DNA of 64,000 nucleotides from Marinobacter sp. MDS2 (GTDB lineage Bacteria > Pseudomonadota > Gammaproteobacteria > Pseudomonadales > Oleiphilaceae). A program made the position numbers and the translations under genes. Numbering within the stretch: position 1 is the stretch's first letter; every line of letters starts with the position of its first letter. Below are positions 36,765-47,894 of the stretch, in pieces. Below the pieces are notes generated by a model, which was given only the letters and a program-made list of their open reading frames with translations, made no database searches and was not told where the DNA came from. Location: positions 310,001-374,000 of the forward strand of contig NZ_JAVAJF010000001.1 in the NCBI RefSeq assembly GCF_030718085.1, written 5' to 3'.

Positions 36765-37754
36765 TTATTTCGCCGCTTTTTTCTGAAGCCAGATCTTTTC
36801 CCACGCTAACGCCGTGCGAACGATCGTATTGAGATCATCGAAATCGGGCTGCCAACCTAATACTTGCTTGATTCTGGCATTATCTGCCATCAACGCAGCG
36901 GGGTCGCCGGCTCTACGGCCGGTTTTCTCAACCGGGAAATCGACACCGGACTCTTCTTTCACCACATCGATCACTTCGCTGACGGTGAAGCCGCTGCCAT
37001 AGCCACAGTTAAGTACCTGAGACTCACCACCTTCTGCCATGTAACTCAGCGCCATCACGTGGGCCTTGGCCAGGTCCTCTACGTGAATGTAGTCACGCAC
37101 ACAGGTGCCATCGCGGGTTTCGTAGTCGGTGCCGAAGACACTCATGCCTTCACGCTGCCCGGTCACACACTCACAAGCCACTTTAATGAGGTGCGTCGCT
37201 TCCGGCGTTGCCTGCCCAAGCAGACCATCCGGATTGGCGCCCGCAACGTTGAAGTAGCGCAAAACCACGTAATTAAGGCTGGAAGCGGCGGCCAAATCCA
37301 TGATCATCCTCTCGCTCATCATTTTCGATGCGCCATAGGGATTGATCGGTGCCAATGGCAAATCTTCCGTTAGCACCGTCTGTTCCGGCATTCCGTAAAC
37401 GGCCGCGGTCGATGAAAACACCATATAGGGTGTTTTATGGCGCTCAATGGCCTTGAGTAGATTCAGGGTGTTCCGCGTATTGTTGCTGTAGTACTTCAGG
37501 GGATTGCTGACCGATTCAGGCACCACAATGTTCGCTGCAAAGTGCAAAACGGCCTCAAAATCGTGAGCAGCGAACACCGCTTCAATCGCGTCTTCATCGC
37601 AAAGATCTCCTACCACTAACTCACCGGCCGTCACCGCCCACCGGTAGCCCGTAGACAGGTTATCAAACACCACGATGTCATGACCCGCTTCGGCCAACTG
37701 ACGAACGACGTGACTACCGATATAGCCGGCACCGCCGGTCACAAGAACTTTCAC
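36765..37754 (-). CDS. galE: UDP-glucose 4-epimerase GalE
   Basis: A 329-residue short-chain dehydrogenase interconverting UDP-glucose and UDP-galactose. The NAD motif is GGAGYIGSHVVRQL at residues 7-20, and the catalytic tyrosine/lysine pair is in NPYGASKMMSE. The ending is rich in lysine. It precedes ugd and starts six bases after the tadA stop, so tadA-galE-ugd may form one transcript. Confidence 0.95.
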   Translation of the reverse strand: MKVLVTGGAGYIGSHVVRQLAEAGHDIVVFDNLSTGYRWAVTAGELVVGDLCDEDAIEAVFAAHDFEAVLHFAANIVVPESVSNPLKYYSNNTRNTLNLLKAIERHKTPYMVFSSTAAVYGMPEQTVLTEDLPLAPINPYGASKMMSERMIMDLAAASSLNYVVLRYFNVAGANPDGLLGQATPEATHLIKVACECVTGQREGMSVFGTDYETRDGTCVRDYIHVEDLAKAHVMALSYMAEGGESQVLNCGYGSGFTVSEVIDVVKEESGVDFPVEKTGRRAGDPAALMADNARIKQVLGWQPDFDDLNTIVRTALAWEKIWLQKKAAK

Positions 37755-37760
37755 GTGGGA

Positions 37761-38264
37761 TTACTCCTTCCCTGAATATTGGTTACGCTTCCGGCGGATT
37801 TCGTCCCGCCGGCGGCTGAAAAAGTCACTGATCATTTGCCCGCAGTCCTCCGCCAGAACCCCTCCAAGGGTTTCGACCTGCCAGTTAAGGAACGGCTCGT
37901 CCAGCGTGCGACGTGCCGATTCGACTGCGCCTGCCTTAGGTTCTTTGGCGCCATAAACAATGCGGCTAACACGGCTGTGCACAATAGCGCCTACACACAT
38001 GGTACAGGGCTCCAGAGTTACGTAAAGCGTTGCCCCGCTCAGCCTGTAGTTCCCGGCCCGCGCGGCCGCGTCACGTAAAGCGCGGACTTCCGCATGGGCC
38101 GTCGGATCACACCCGGTAATAGGCGCATTATAGCCTACGCCTAACTCGCGACCATCCCGAACGACAACTGCCCCCACCGGCACCTCATCTTTCGCAGCGG
38201 CATGGGCAGCCAGTGACAGGGCGCGGGCCATCCAGTATTCGTCATTGGCTTGTATATCTGACAT
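37761..38264 (-). CDS. tadA: tRNA adenosine(34) deaminase TadA
   Basis: A 167-residue zinc deaminase from the ATG at 38264; the frame is open 16 codons further upstream but that part is not family-like. It converts A34 of tRNA-Arg(ACG) to inosine. Zinc ligands and the catalytic glutamate are in TAHAEVRAL and EPCTMCVGAI. Size and motifs match essential TadA rather than riboflavin deaminases. Confidence 0.94.
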   Translation of the reverse strand: MSDIQANDEYWMARALSLAAHAAAKDEVPVGAVVVRDGRELGVGYNAPITGCDPTAHAEVRALRDAAARAGNYRLSGATLYVTLEPCTMCVGAIVHSRVSRIVYGAKEPKAGAVESARRTLDEPFLNWQVETLGGVLAEDCGQMISDFFSRRRDEIRRKRNQYSGKE

Positions 38265-38376
38265 AAACGAGGGTCGTCTGATAGGAACTTGAACGATCGC
38301 TGCAGCAGGCAATCCAGAAGTGGAACAAAAATACCACGATTCAGCATCTTAACCAAACAACAAGGCCGGCCTTTCA

Positions 38377-40446
38377 TTAGCCTCCGACCATACAACTGTC
38401 GGTCAATCGGTAATGCATCAACTCACGCGCCGGGATCGGCTTGCTGAAATGGTAGCCCTGCGCCACGTCACACCCCAGCTTGCACAACACGTTAAGCTGA
38501 TCGGCTGTTTCCACCCCTTCCGCAACCACTTCCAGATTCAGGCTGTGGGCCATAGCGATCGTTGCCGTAACAAGGTCGCGATCTTCCTTGTTGGTGGTGA
38601 TGCCACCCACAAAGCTCCGGTCAATTTTGAGGAGATCGAAATCGTACCGCCGCAAATAACTCAATGACGAATATCCGGTTCCGAAGTCATCCATTGACAG
38701 TTTGATACCGAGGGTGTGCAGCCCCGTCAAAATGTCATCGACACACGCTTGTCCGATCAGCAGCACGCCTTCGGTAATTTCAAACTCCAGCCGCTCGGGC
38801 GCCACTCCGGATGTTCTGAGTGACTGTTTCACATAATCGATAAAATCCTGGTCCCTGAACTGCCGTGGAGAAAGATTGACCGCCATCGTATATTCCTGCC
38901 CACTGGCACGCCCCCACTCCTTCAAACACGCCAATGCCTGGGCCAGTACAAATTTCCCGATGGGAACGATCAGCCCGGTGTGCTCCGCAATCGGTATAAA
39001 CTCGTCCGGCGCAACGCTTCCCATCACCGAGCTGTGCCACCGCAGCAGGGCTTCAGCACCCATGATTCGCCCGCTGCGGAGATTGATCTTAGGCTGGTAG
39101 CAAACCTCAAACTCGCCACGCTCCAAAGCACCGTATAACTGCTCTTCAATTTCCAAACGCCGCAAAATCATGGCGTTCATTTGCTTGGTGAAAAACGAAT
39201 AGGTGTTGCGTCCCGCTTCTTTTGATTGATACATCGCCGCGTCGGCATTGCGCAATAAGTCGGTGGCGCTTTCACCATTATCCGGAAACACCGCAACCCC
39301 AATGCTGGTGGACAGAATCAATTCTCTACCGTCAATCGTAAAGGGTTCCCTGAAAACCCCCAGCAATTTTTCTACCGTGCCGACTGCATCAAAACTTTCA
39401 GCCAACGCCCCCAACAGCACGATAAATTCATCCCCCCCCAAACGCCCCACCGTGTCCGAGTCCCGCACTACCGAACTCAGCCTGTTTGCGGCCTCAACGA
39501 GCACTTTGTCTCCTACATCATGGCCAAGCGAGTCGTTAACCTTTTTGAAATCGTCAACATCCAAAAATACGACGGCCGCTTTTTCGCCACTGCGCTCCAT
39601 CTCTTTAATCATTTGCGATAGGCGATCAAGCGACAGGAGACGATTGGGTATCGAGGTTAACGCGTCGAAATACGCCTGCTTTCGGATAAGCTCAGCAGCT
39701 TCATTTGCTTCTGTAATATCGCGAGCGATAACGACGACCTGTTTCTGGCCCGGAAGATGACTGAGCCTGGCCTCAAAATAGATCCTGCCAATCGGAAGGT
39801 CTAAATAGTACTCAAAACTCAGGACACCGCCTTCCGCGATCGATTTTGCAATGGAAGCTTTGAACTTGGCCGACACCTCTTCAGGCAGAAAATCGACCAT
39901 ATGCTTACCAACAATTTGCTCATACTCGACGTAAAGTTTCCGACTGTCACCCGCGTGGCATTCAACAATCCTGCCGTCTTCTGTCAGCAAGAAAAACAAA
40001 TCCGGAATAGATTCAAAAACGCTGTTCAGCAGCTCCTCTTTTGAAACAGCCTGACGCTGGGCTTTTTTTACGTCTCCCAGATAGACGTCGATGCAATACA
40101 TTTCGTATTCATCATGCGCGTTCCGAAACATGACATGACTTGAATAAACGCTTACATCCTGACCACTCTTGTTTCGCAAGGTAAGCTCGGAGGCTGGTAT
40201 TTCAATGCCATCGGTCACCCAGTCCCGGTGCGCCGAGACAACTCCCTCCCGCATATGTTCGGGGATTATCAGATCTTCCAGTTTTTGCCCTACCGCTTCT
40301 TCAGCTGAATAGCCGTAGATCTTTTCACTGCCTATATTCCAGTAAACAACTTTTCGTTCTTGGTCGTACCCTTGAACGGAAATAGCGTCAACCGTATCAA
40401 ACAGCTGACGTACAGCATCCCTTGTATCCGCGTGATGATTTTCCAT
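38377..40446 (-). CDS. PAS-PAS-GGDEF-EAL cyclic-di-GMP turnover protein
   Basis: A 689-residue protein from the ATG at 40446, with GGAG upstream; an ATG nine codons earlier is possible. Two PAS-type sensor domains (about 10-125 and 135-250) precede a GGDEF domain with intact G337-G-D-E-F341 and an RxxD inhibitory site (RDSD) five residues before it, then an EAL domain with E465-A-L-L and later catalytic motifs (DDFGTGYSSLSYL, AEGVET). No membrane span is seen, so it is probably cytoplasmic. Both activities look intact; the net direction cannot be told. Confidence 0.92.
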   Translation of the reverse strand: MENHHADTRDAVRQLFDTVDAISVQGYDQERKVVYWNIGSEKIYGYSAEEAVGQKLEDLIIPEHMREGVVSAHRDWVTDGIEIPASELTLRNKSGQDVSVYSSHVMFRNAHDEYEMYCIDVYLGDVKKAQRQAVSKEELLNSVFESIPDLFFLLTEDGRIVECHAGDSRKLYVEYEQIVGKHMVDFLPEEVSAKFKASIAKSIAEGGVLSFEYYLDLPIGRIYFEARLSHLPGQKQVVVIARDITEANEAAELIRKQAYFDALTSIPNRLLSLDRLSQMIKEMERSGEKAAVVFLDVDDFKKVNDSLGHDVGDKVLVEAANRLSSVVRDSDTVGRLGGDEFIVLLGALAESFDAVGTVEKLLGVFREPFTIDGRELILSTSIGVAVFPDNGESATDLLRNADAAMYQSKEAGRNTYSFFTKQMNAMILRRLEIEEQLYGALERGEFEVCYQPKINLRSGRIMGAEALLRWHSSVMGSVAPDEFIPIAEHTGLIVPIGKFVLAQALACLKEWGRASGQEYTMAVNLSPRQFRDQDFIDYVKQSLRTSGVAPERLEFEITEGVLLIGQACVDDILTGLHTLGIKLSMDDFGTGYSSLSYLRRYDFDLLKIDRSFVGGITTNKEDRDLVTATIAMAHSLNLEVVAEGVETADQLNVLCKLGCDVAQGYHFSKPIPARELMHYRLTDSCMVGG

Positions 40447-40540
40447 ATCTCCACTCTTTTTTCGATCGCACACCAGTCATTGGTTAAGCTTAGGAAAAAC
40501 CGCAAAGATCACCAGTTTTTTCTTCAGGATTGATAGAAAC

Positions 40541-40568
40541 GAAAAAGCCCACAACACTGTGGGCTTTT
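40541..40568 (-). terminator. Terminator after guaA
   Basis: AAAAGCCCACA and TGTGGGCTTTT pair around ACAC, with five T on the minus strand after the stem. Confidence 0.85.
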
Positions 40569-40613
40569 CAATAACTTAGGTTTCGCTATCCATCAGAAGC
40601 GGGAGAAGGTTAC

Positions 40614-42191
<1,578 letters not shown>

Positions 42192-42207
42192 GGAGTCCTC
42201 GGGCTGA

Positions 42208-42241
42208 AGAAAAACAACACAGCCCGGAAACCGGGCTGTGT
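42208..42241 (-). terminator. Hairpin between guaB and guaA (attenuator or terminator)
   Basis: ACACAGCCCGG and CCGGGCTGTGT pair over 11 bp around AAA, followed on the minus strand by TTGTTTTTCTT. It lies inside the guaBA transcript. Confidence 0.75.
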
Positions 42242-42256
42242 CAGATCAAGCAATAA

Positions 42257-43795
<1,539 letters not shown>

Positions 43796-43806
43796 TTAAT
43801 CGATCT

Positions 43807-43835
43807 ATTATAAAGTGGTGACAGAACACAGTAAA
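43807..43835 (-). promoter_or_regulatory. Promoter of guaBA
   Basis: On the minus strand TTTACT (43835-43830), a 17-bp spacer and a perfect TATAAT (43812-43807). The leader would be about 80 nt and contains a CACACC/GGTGTG hairpin. Confidence 0.7.
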
Positions 43836-43934
43836 CCACGGGGTTCTTACCATCAGGTTGCATCTTTCTGAATTTCCGTTATTTTTACCCGTCACCTTCT
43901 CGGCTATTGCGTATAAAATCCACGGAGCCCGACT

Positions 43935-45284
43935 TTGACCCCCGCCTACCCGGACACCCGACCCCACGCTCTCAGCGTCAGCGAACTCAATCGCCAGGCA
44001 CGCCGTCTGCTGGAAACCAGTTTTATGCAAGTCTGGGTAGAAGGCGAAATTTCCGGGCTGTCCAGACCGTCTTCGGGGCACTGGTATTTCTCACTGAAGG
44101 ACCAGAAATGCCAGATCCGCTGCGCCATGTTCCGCGGCGCGAACCAGCACATTCGCACGCTGCCCCGGGAAGGCGATCAGATCCGCATTCGCGGCAAAGT
44201 CACCCTTTATGAAAACCGTGGCGACTTCCAGATTATTGTTGAGCACATGGAACCCGCCGGTCTCGGCGCATTGCAACAAGCTTTCGAAGCGCTTAAGGCG
44301 AAGCTTCAAGCCGAAGGATTGTTTGACCCAACGCGCAAACAGCGGCTTCCTGTCACCCCCAAACATATCGGCGTGGTCACCTCGCCTACTGGCGCTGCCA
44401 TTCATGACATCCTGACGGTACTGGCCCGACGCTGCCCTGCGATTCCGGTCACCATTTACCCGACAGCCGTTCAGGGCAAGGCGGCTACATCCGAGATCGT
44501 GAATGCCATCGAGCGCGCCCGACAGCACAATGCTGCAGACGTACTGATCATCGGTCGAGGTGGCGGCTCACTGGAAGATTTGTGGTGCTTCAATGAAGAA
44601 ACCGTTGCCAGAGCAATTGCCAACTGCCACATCCCCACCGTCAGCGCCGTTGGTCACGAAGTCGATGTCACCATTGCTGATTTTGTCGCCGATTTGCGTG
44701 CCCCCACTCCTTCAGCGGCAGCAGAAAAGGTCTCTCCCGACCAACAAGACTGGCTGCGCCGCCTGAACGAGCAACAGGTCCGATTGGGGCACTCGGCCCA
44801 ACGCTTGTTCAAACGGCTGGAGAACCAGCTCGGTCATCTCGGTGCGCGCCTGAGAGACCCGCGCCGCGAATTGCAGGATAAAGCTCAACGCATGGACGAA
44901 CTCGACATGCGCCTGAATCATGCAATGCGTCAGAAGATCGAACAGCAATCGCTTAAAACCCATCATCTGACTCTGAGGCTGGAAACCCAGTCTCCGCGAA
45001 AGATGATCACCAGCACGGCCGAACAGGTCGGCAAACTGAACGATCGCATGCAAGCGGCCATTCAACATAACCTGAGGCAGCAGCAAGACAAGCTTCACTT
45101 GCAGGCACAGACTCTCAATGTTGTCAGCCCCCTTGCTACGCTCGGGCGCGGCTATTCCATCGTCAAGAATGCGACAGGCGATATAGTGCGGAATACCAGC
45201 CAGCTCTCAAAAGGCGATACCATTCGCGCCCAATTCGGTCAGGGGCACATTTCCGCGACCGTTACAGAGGTAGAGCCTCAGTAA
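43935..45284 (+). CDS. xseA: Exodeoxyribonuclease VII large subunit XseA
   Basis: A 449-residue nuclease subunit starting with TTG at 43935, with GGAG seven bases upstream. An N-terminal OB-fold domain (about 15-110, SVSELNRQARRLLE and following) precedes the catalytic domain (GVVTSPTGAAIHDIL, RGGGSLEDLWCFNEE, GHEVDVTIADFVAD) and a long coiled-coil C-terminus (about 270-420). With XseB it degrades single-stranded DNA. It is divergent from guaB, as in related genomes. xseB is not in the window. Confidence 0.96.
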   Translation: MTPAYPDTRPHALSVSELNRQARRLLETSFMQVWVEGEISGLSRPSSGHWYFSLKDQKCQIRCAMFRGANQHIRTLPREGDQIRIRGKVTLYENRGDFQIIVEHMEPAGLGALQQAFEALKAKLQAEGLFDPTRKQRLPVTPKHIGVVTSPTGAAIHDILTVLARRCPAIPVTIYPTAVQGKAATSEIVNAIERARQHNAADVLIIGRGGGSLEDLWCFNEETVARAIANCHIPTVSAVGHEVDVTIADFVADLRAPTPSAAAEKVSPDQQDWLRRLNEQQVRLGHSAQRLFKRLENQLGHLGARLRDPRRELQDKAQRMDELDMRLNHAMRQKIEQQSLKTHHLTLRLETQSPRKMITSTAEQVGKLNDRMQAAIQHNLRQQQDKLHLQAQTLNVVSPLATLGRGYSIVKNATGDIVRNTSQLSKGDTIRAQFGQGHISATVTEVEPQ

Positions 45285-45398
45285 ACCAAGCGCTCTCTTG
45301 ACTCACTACGCCTATTGTCTACTAGCTCACCCCTGCAAAACTCCTACAGTTGACGGAACCAAACATAAAATAAAAACCACTCAACTGAGGTGGAGCAT

Positions 45399-47273
45399 AT
45401 GAGCTACAACTCCGCATTTCGCCGTTCCATCGATCAGCGTGACGATTTCTGGCGCGAACAAGCGCAACACATTGACTGGAATTCGGCGCCCAACACCATC
45501 TGGCAGCCACTCGAAAACGGTCACGGGGAATGGTTCGCTGACGGCACCCTGAATACCAGCGATGTCGCTCTGGACGCCAACATCCGCGAGGGCCGGGGCG
45601 ATCAGGCCGCCCTTATTTACGACTCACCCGTTACCAACACCCAGCAAACATACACCTACAACCAACTCCGGGACGAAGTCGCACTGTTCGCCGGCGCCCT
45701 GCAAAACCAAGGCATAGAAAAAGGCGATCGGGTGATTATTTATATGCCCATGATCCCGCAAGCCGCCATTGCCATGCTGGCTTGTGCACGCCTGGGAGCG
45801 ATCCACTCGGTTGTATTCGGAGGCTTTGCCGCCCACGAGCTGGCCGTGCGAATTGACGATGCCACGCCCAAGGCACTGATCACCGCCTCTTGCGGCATCG
45901 AAGTCAACACTGTGATTGAATACAAACCTCTGGTCGACAAAGCCATCGAGCAGTCGAGCCACAAGCCAGACCTTTGCGTGGTGTACCAGCGCCCTCAAGC
46001 TAAAGCCACAATGCAGGCCGAGCGTGACCGGGACTGGAACGAACTGTGCGCAAACGCCACCCCGGCAGAACCGGTGCCCGTAAACGCGACTGATCCGCTG
46101 TACATCCTTTACACCTCCGGCACCACGGGCAAACCCAAAGGCGTGGTCCGGGACAACGGCGGCCATGCTGTTGCCCTCAAGTACAGTATGGGCCTGGTAT
46201 ATGACGCCAAACCCGGCGATGTCTACTGGGCAGCCTCGGATGTCGGCTGGGTCGTCGGCCACAGCTACATTGTTTATGGCCCGCTGTTTGCCGGCTGCAC
46301 CACGATATTGTACGAAGGCAAACCCATTAAAACCCCTGATGCCGGCGCCTTCTGGCGCGTCATTCAAGACCACAAAGTTGATATCCTGTTCACTGCGCCG
46401 ACCGCTTTCCGAGCTGTTCGTAAGGAAGATCCCGAGGCGACGCAATTGGCGAAATACGACACCTCGTCTTTGAAACGCATCTATCTGGCCGGTGAACGCC
46501 TGGACCCACCGACCTACGAATGGCTGAAAGAAAACACTCACTTGCCGATCCTCGACCACTGGTGGCAGACCGAAACCGGCTGGGCGATCTGCTGCAACCC
46601 GGCAGGCATCGAGATGATGGCCACCAAACCCGGATCTTCCACCGTGCCATCACCCGGCTTTGATGTTCGGGTGGTCAACATGGACGGCTCGTCCGTACCA
46701 GACGGCGAACAGGGCCAGATTGCCGTCAAACTCCCATTACCCCCCGGCTGCCTGATGACGGTTTGGGGCGACGACGAACGCTTCCTGAACAGCTATCTGC
46801 GACCGATTCCTGGCTATTACAGTTCAGGCGATGGCGGGTACGTAGACGAGGATGGGTACGTCTTCATCATGGGCAGAACCGATGACGTCATCAACGTGGC
46901 CGGCCACCGCCTTTCAACCGGGGAGATGGAAGAAGTGGTTGCGTCCCACCCAGCCATCGCAGAATGCTGCGTGGTAGGTACACACGACGACCTGAAAGGC
47001 CAGTTACCCATTGGACTGGTACTGATTAAAGATGGAGCGACGATCGACCCGGACGAACTGGAAGAAGAACTGATCGAGATGGTTCGGGAAAAGATTGGCG
47101 CCATCGCCTGTTTCCGGCGGGCCATCGTCGTTGATCGTCTCCCCAAAACCCGATCCGGCAAGATTCTTCGACGGGTCATTCGCCAGATCGCCGATCAGGA
47201 AGAGTACAGCGTGCCAAGCACCATTGACGATCCCGCTATTTTGGAAGAGATCAGCGCAGCACTCCGGCGCTGA
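45399..47273 (+). CDS. prpE: Propionyl-CoA synthetase PrpE (acyl-CoA synthetase)
   Basis: A 624-residue adenylating enzyme from the ATG at 45399, with GGTGGAG upstream; a GTG three codons earlier overlaps that site. The ATP loop is YTSGTTGKPKG (about residue 235) and the C-terminal catalytic lysine is in LPKTRSGKILRR. The APTAFRAVRKEDP stretch favours PrpE/ACSS3-type enzymes over acetate-specific Acs, which are also longer. It would provide propionyl-CoA to PrpC but is encoded 36 kb from the prp operon. Confidence 0.88.
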   Translation: MSYNSAFRRSIDQRDDFWREQAQHIDWNSAPNTIWQPLENGHGEWFADGTLNTSDVALDANIREGRGDQAALIYDSPVTNTQQTYTYNQLRDEVALFAGALQNQGIEKGDRVIIYMPMIPQAAIAMLACARLGAIHSVVFGGFAAHELAVRIDDATPKALITASCGIEVNTVIEYKPLVDKAIEQSSHKPDLCVVYQRPQAKATMQAERDRDWNELCANATPAEPVPVNATDPLYILYTSGTTGKPKGVVRDNGGHAVALKYSMGLVYDAKPGDVYWAASDVGWVVGHSYIVYGPLFAGCTTILYEGKPIKTPDAGAFWRVIQDHKVDILFTAPTAFRAVRKEDPEATQLAKYDTSSLKRIYLAGERLDPPTYEWLKENTHLPILDHWWQTETGWAICCNPAGIEMMATKPGSSTVPSPGFDVRVVNMDGSSVPDGEQGQIAVKLPLPPGCLMTVWGDDERFLNSYLRPIPGYYSSGDGGYVDEDGYVFIMGRTDDVINVAGHRLSTGEMEEVVASHPAIAECCVVGTHDDLKGQLPIGLVLIKDGATIDPDELEEELIEMVREKIGAIACFRRAIVVDRLPKTRSGKILRRVIRQIADQEEYSVPSTIDDPAILEEISAALRR

Positions 47274-47400
47274 CCAACAGAAGCACCTTCTCTAAGACGA
47301 TTCGAGGCCGCTCCATTTCGGGGCCGGCCTTCACTCGACCAATGGATACAAGCAACTGTTTTTAATGCAAAAAAAATTTTAAAAATCGATATCTAAAAAA

Positions 47401-47428
47401 TTGACGGACCGAAAAGTCGGTCTATACT
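47401..47428 (+). promoter_or_regulatory. Cold-shock gene promoter with palindromic spacer
   Basis: TTGACG (47401-47406), a 16-bp spacer, TATACT (47423-47428), preceded by an A/T-rich stretch like an UP element (47368-47400). The whole spacer is a perfect palindrome, GACCGA-AAAG-TCGGTC. The predicted leader is about 145 nt (47435-47580) with no convincing gene of its own, as is common for cspA-type genes. Confidence 0.7.
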
Positions 47429-47580
47429 GAAATTGCTGTGTAATTCTGCAGCGGTATTTGGCGAATGTGCACCAACGTCCTGCCCCGGCTTTTCGTTGCC
47501 CCTTTCATCAGAACGCCCCGAATTATTCAGCATGTATGGTCCCGTGAGGGCAAACCTTTTAGTAAGTACAGGAAAGATCA

Positions 47581-47790
47581 ATGTCTGATACAAAAACTGG
47601 CCAGGTCAAATGGTTCAACGAAGCGAAAGGCTTTGGCTTTATTGAGCAGGAAGGCGGCAGTGACGTTTTCGTTCACTACAGTGCAATCAACTCAGGTGGC
47701 TTCCGCACTCTGGCTGAAGGCCAGCAGGTGCAGTTCACCGTTACTCAGGGCCCGAAAGGCCCGCAGGCAGAGAACGTAACGCCGCTATAA
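47581..47790 (+). CDS. Cold-shock domain protein (CspA family)
   Basis: A 69-residue single-domain RNA chaperone. RNP1 is KGFGFIEQ (near residue 16) and RNP2 is VFVHYSAI (near residue 30), with GQVKWFN at the start. AGGAAAG lies five bases before the ATG. It has its own promoter, a long leader and a strong terminator, so it is a single-gene unit. Whether it is cold-inducible cannot be told from sequence; the long leader is suggestive. Confidence 0.96.
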   Translation: MSDTKTGQVKWFNEAKGFGFIEQEGGSDVFVHYSAINSGGFRTLAEGQQVQFTVTQGPKGPQAENVTPL

Positions 47791-47836
47791 TCAGGCTTAT
47801 GTTGATTGCCTGATGCCCCTCACGGGCAGACGGAAC

Positions 47837-47868
47837 AAAACAGCCGGCATTCGTGCCGGCTGTTTTGG
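47837..47868. terminator. Bidirectional terminator between csp and leuA
   Basis: AAAACAGCCGGCA and TGCCGGCTGTTTT pair over 13 bp around TTCG. A and T runs on both sides suit both convergent genes. Confidence 0.9.
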
Positions 47869-47894
47869 TTTCGCTACAAGCTAACAAGCGAGCG

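Noticed and set aside
45624..46559. A 311-residue minus-strand reading frame
   Set aside because: Antisense to prpE; it shows no recognisable domain.
47465..47779. A 104-residue reading frame starting in the csp leader
   Set aside because: Out of frame with the clear cold-shock protein it overlaps; low-complexity C-terminus typical of a shadow.
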